A program made the position numbers and the translations under genes. From Poronia punctata (taxonomy: Eukaryota > Ascomycota > Sordariomycetes > Xylariales > Xylariaceae), in assembly GCA_022579005.1 (NCBI GenBank), contig MU401508.1:1-64000 (forward strand): a stretch of DNA of 64,000 nt. The letters run 5' to 3'. The notes beneath the pieces are model-generated. The model ran no database searches. It was not told the origin of the DNA and saw nothing but the letters and a program-made list of their open reading frames with translations. Each line of letters opens with the position of its first letter. The stretch's first letter is position 1. Positions 60,221 to 64,000 of this stretch are shown in pieces.

Positions 60221-61738
60221 CAAGTACGCCCTATCGCCCAAGGCCCTTGTGGGAAACACCCTTGATCCAAACCACGCGTATCGGTACTGGAATCGGAATT
60301 CGATCTGGACCAGGGCCAGGAACTGGAACCGCAACTACAATAGCAAAGCCCAGGGGTTTGGTTAACGAGGATGCGCGCCCGTTGCGCGTGGGTTCCAGCT
60401 AGAAGCTGCGGGTACTAGTGCGGCAAGGGCCGAGGAATACCAAATCATGAGAAAGAAATGCGCACGCCGTGCTGCCGGTGACAGAGCTGGGATGGACGTT
60501 GATTGGAAGGGAAGGTACGGCACTCTACTCAATAAGAGACTCGGTGAAGAGAACTACAACGATGGTCGAGCCGGCGGGAGCTTGACCGGTTTAAAGAGGG
60601 GTGGAATATACCCAAGGTAGGAAGTAGTTAGGATAATTCCCTCTTTCCCTCTTTTGTGCAACTGGATAGCGGCAATCCGTTGCGATTGCGATGATCAACC
60701 GCATTCGCCCGTGCTGGCAGCCCGAAGTAATGAAAGCTGTACCTGTATAAGAATACTTAATGAGTTAGTGACGGGAACAATAATATTAGTAAGAGCGTAA
60801 GCCCGAGTGCAGCTTGCGGGTGGAGAGACCGGGGTATGGGTGAGTGCACGTACATGTATGGTTGGGCGCGAGATGTGTGGAGATGAGCTAAACTCCAAGC
60901 CGTATATACTCATTATTGACTCGTAGTAGGTGTCGCAAAGGGAGATAAGTGCCCGTGCCCGCAGGGCCAGTAATAGGTAAGAGCATCCCCGAATACAGTC
61001 GAGGTACCTGCTACTACGAGTAAGTATACACCTGGGTATCAAGGGGATGTAGCTGGTAGACTTCACGAAGTTAGAATACTCCTATTGTAGGTAAACAGGA
61101 AAATAAATATGTTGTTTATTGCACAGAATAATTACAGTACCTACCTGTAGGAAAGTAAGGGTATGATGTAGCCGAAACAACCTACGCGAGGAGAACCGTC
61201 AAAAAAGCGGCAAAGGAAAAATATCCTAGGTTAGAAGCGACATATTGAGGCTAGACTTTTGCGCGTCAAATTTCAATGCCGCACGATGCATCCATGATTG
61301 GGAGCTCTGAAGGGGATAATTTCGGTTGATCATCGAACTCGCACTACGACTAGGTACCCCATCCTTATCCTGTCAGATGGCAGGTTCATCCTGTTCTATC
61401 GTTGGTTGGAAATTCCAAGCAAGACTTCCTGCCAATGGAGAATAGATTATGGGAGGGATAAAGTGTGTCAAGCCGGTTTTCTATTCTCGCTTCTAAGGAA
61501 GTTGGAAAGGTTACGTAATATACCGTATACATGGGTACTTGTAGTACTTGCGATAGAGATAATGCAGGTAGGTTAGGTACCTACCATACTGGATTATGCC
61601 ATCTTGTGCTACGACTTCCATTTGCACGGCCGTTGCTGTTCATGGTTCGCTGTTGCTGCTGGCGCAGGGCAGGAGCGAATTATGTACACGGGTGTACACG
61701 CTAGGGCAAAAGGTCGGTCGACTGTAAAAACACGTACC

Positions 61739-62115
61739 CTACGAGTAGTTCCCGCCTACATACCTAAAGGTTTGAAAGACAATCGCAGGTTCGGTCTCTA
61801 TCCCAATAACTCTCTGTTTCCATCTGCATGCCCACTCATCCACTTCTCCTGTGGTCCGAGCCAATAATGTTACCGTGCTCTTCTCGTCGTAGTCGCGAAG
61901 TCGAGAATGGTAATGAGCGATACCAAAAGCAAAGTCGAGGCTGAACCCGTTTCCGCCCAAGAGATAAAATCCTGCCATGACACCAAACTTGTAATCAGGG
62001 AATAGGTAGCTAACATAGAAAAGAAAGCAGACCAAGAGCTCCCTGTCCGGCACGGGTGACACCGGGCGGCTCTCTAATGCTCGCCGTATTTCAGGCCGTC
62101 TCAGGTTCTCAGCAT
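61739..62115 (-). other. Possible coding fragment, unidentified
   Basis: A minus-strand frame runs uninterrupted for over 120 codons. It contains L-R-R-P-E-I-R-R-A-L-E, Y-L-F-P-D-Y-K-F-G-V-M-A-G-F-Y and D-F-A-F-G-I-A-H-Y-H, with protein-like composition. An ATG-type start is not evident at its 5' end, and no partner exon was found. A second frame over the same bases is also partly open, so it may be chance or a gene relic. Confidence 0.25.
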
Positions 62116-64000
62116 GATACTTTACTTTACTTTTACTTTACGGCACGTCTGTCATTGGTCATACCATTAATGCCAAATTCTCGCGGGGATTCAGGATTGT
62201 GGGCGAGTTAGCAGGTTGGCAAGTATCATTACGAGAGCAAGGGGTCAGTTCAGATGGTCGTACAGATATCCCATAGGACAGCCAGTGGGGATAGGTTACA
62301 TGCGTCAGCTGCATCGAGCAAATCACGCTTCTCCGTGGCTGGTCAAGTGACGAACTCAGCATTGACAATATACAAAAATATCACGAATCGGCCTTGATGG
62401 GATAGGTTTGGTTATTACTCGTACCTCATTTTGGCATACCCCCCACCCCATTTTGGATGTTTGACAGTACGTAAAGGGAAGAGGGTGGGCAGCATTGCAA
62501 CCGGGGCGTAAGGGCAACAAGGGCATCACTACTAATGAGGTCAACAGAGATCCGCCAACGCAACCGAGCCTGCGATATGGACCGCAAATAATAGGCTAGA
62601 AGCGGATTGCATGCTGTAGAAGATTTCTGGGTTCGATGGATCGCCAGATCAAACGGAACAGCGCATGGCCCCTCTTCCACTTACACGTACGCCCAGGGCC
62701 GGGAACTCTGACCTACATAGTAGGTACCTATCCCCCTATTTATCCGCTACTTTACCGCGACATAAAAGCGCGTTCGCCCTTCATGTTTACAATAAAGTTA
62801 AAACCTCCGATGCGGAAGGCTAAAAACAGGCAACCTTCTTCCTGCTCGCCATACATATGCTTACAATGCAAGCACACATGGTCCACTGGGTGCGCTTCAC
62901 CGCCGAGTTTCTGACGTGAGCTGTGTCGTAGTTTCCTAACAGCCGGACATCGGGGCCCAAATCGAACTTTCGGTACACAGATACGGCCGATCCCGGACGT
63001 TCTTGAAGGGTTTGCAGAGTTATAGGTACACCATCTTATCGTTCTGGACTCCCACAATGCTACCGCGTCCGTCAATCGTAGGGCTGGCCTGACTTGTCCA
63101 AGGGATACCCTTTACAAGGGCCAACTCGTTGTGTCCACCACTCCAACGTAACCTCTAACATGGGAGAGATCCCTAAGAGAGAGTAGGTACTTACCTACTA
63201 CGTAGTAGGTGTTCCCTAGACCAGTCCTAAGCTCCTCGTGACACCTCGGAAGCATCTCACGTGATGGCCACAACTGAGGTACAACGAGCCAAATGATGTT
63301 CGGACACACATCCTTTCACCCCTAGAGTTAATAGGAGCCGGCACACCACGATGTACCTGGATATTTGGACTGGGACGGCTGCTTTTCAGTAAGGGGCAGC
63401 ATTACCTTTGAACTAGGGGATACTATGTTTATGATGCACATATCCATGAGACTTACGAACCCACGTACGGAAGGAAACGAACGTGGTAAGTCGATGTCTG
63501 CAGCATCGGTGAACGTGGATCTATCCCGTGGTTCGCGGTTAATTGGTCGTCCGGCGTCCGGGACGAAAGAAGACGTCAGTCGAAACCGAAACTATATGCC
63601 GTGGGTTCAATGTTACTCCTGCATCCTCCCACGACGAAGGGCCTATGGTCCCACACAGAAGACAATGGAGATAATCAACGGGCTCGGCCGCAATACCAGG
63701 TGACAAGCCGCAAATGCGAGTTGCACAGCATATCAAGCAAGACCAGGGAGACCGGTGAGGGTGGGAAGCCACTTGATCAACCCACATCAAGAGTGTTCAG
63801 GCTTCGTGTTTGTGCCCGTTATCTTTTCTGCCATGTCCTGGTAACTTGCTTTACTTACCCAACCGATTCGTGCGACTGGACTTGGCCGTTTCGCTGGCTA
63901 CAACATGTTGTTGATATACGTGGGTAATCAACAACAACCAAGAAGTGACTATCTACCTATCTCACTTCACTTGGTTATAGCCAAACTAACGTGGCATATG

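Larger units (their letters stand above)
59251..64000. other. Intergenic to window end, no supported gene
   Basis: The left part should contain the promoter and leader of the zinc-cluster gene. It holds CAACGACAA/GCAGCA-like tracts (59580-59830), a GCTGY-type low-complexity stretch (60000-60220), a TTTACTTTAC stretch near 62120, and TACTCGTA at 61015, 61740 (both reverse) and 62416. The only coding-like stretch is the minus-strand frame at 61739-62115. The window ends in non-coding DNA. Confidence 0.45.

Noticed and set aside
1..64000. tRNA, 5S or other structured RNA genes
   Set aside because: I looked for GGTTCGA-type B boxes with matching acceptor stems and found none convincing; a covariance-model scan would be needed to exclude them.

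Overview
This 64 kb window comes from a filamentous ascomycete. Short GT-AG introns (mostly 55-95 nt) carry CTAAC/CTGAC branch sites. The proteins (Bub2-type TBC protein, NIT4/NirA-type zinc-cluster regulator, SulP sulfate permease with STAS domain, PAQR/Izh receptor, TauD-like dioxygenase) are typical of Pezizomycotina. Intergenic DNA rich in GTAC, TACCTACC and TACTCGTA recalls Sordariomycetes; I infer that class but cannot name a species.

Layout. 1-11640 is an extremely AT-rich, gene-free block that looks like repeat DNA destroyed by repeat-induced point mutation (RIP). It contains two adjacent ~0.85 kb copies of one repeat whose differences are nearly all C-to-T/G-to-A. After a sharp border the DNA becomes ordinary, and eight well supported protein genes follow: a 976-residue Ser/Pro-rich protein (14685-17615, +); an Izh3-type PAQR membrane protein (20592-22259, +), converging on a secreted Cys-rich protein (22329-23162, -); bub2 (24688-26223, -), with a probable GC-AG intron; a SulP sulfate permease (30836-33569, +), with a perfect CYS3-consensus palindrome about 1.07 kb upstream; a La-motif RNA-binding protein (34534-35940, -); a NirA/NIT4-type regulator (38235-41273, +); a TauD/TfdA-like dioxygenase (51018-52699, -); and a zinc-cluster factor with its cluster in mid-protein (56236-59250, -). 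All but the first have introns, and the splice phases I worked out by hand join correctly in each.

Two weaker multi-exon coding candidates lie at 26697-27102 and 27971-28432 (-). A 1067-bp fold-back transposable element (18292-19358) with an exact 8-bp target-site duplication lies between the first two genes. A possible poly(A)-tailed retroposon lies at 46605-47357. Long intergenic stretches (41.3-51.0 kb, 52.7-56.2 kb, 59.3-64 kb) hold microsatellites, homopolymer runs and about two dozen copies of TACTCGTA but no gene I can support.

The genes do not form an obvious biosynthetic cluster. The nearest to a theme is nutrient acquisition: a sulfate transporter with a possible CYS3 site, a TauD-type dioxygenase whose relatives can release sulfite from sulfonates, and a nitrogen-type regulator. 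This grouping is inference.
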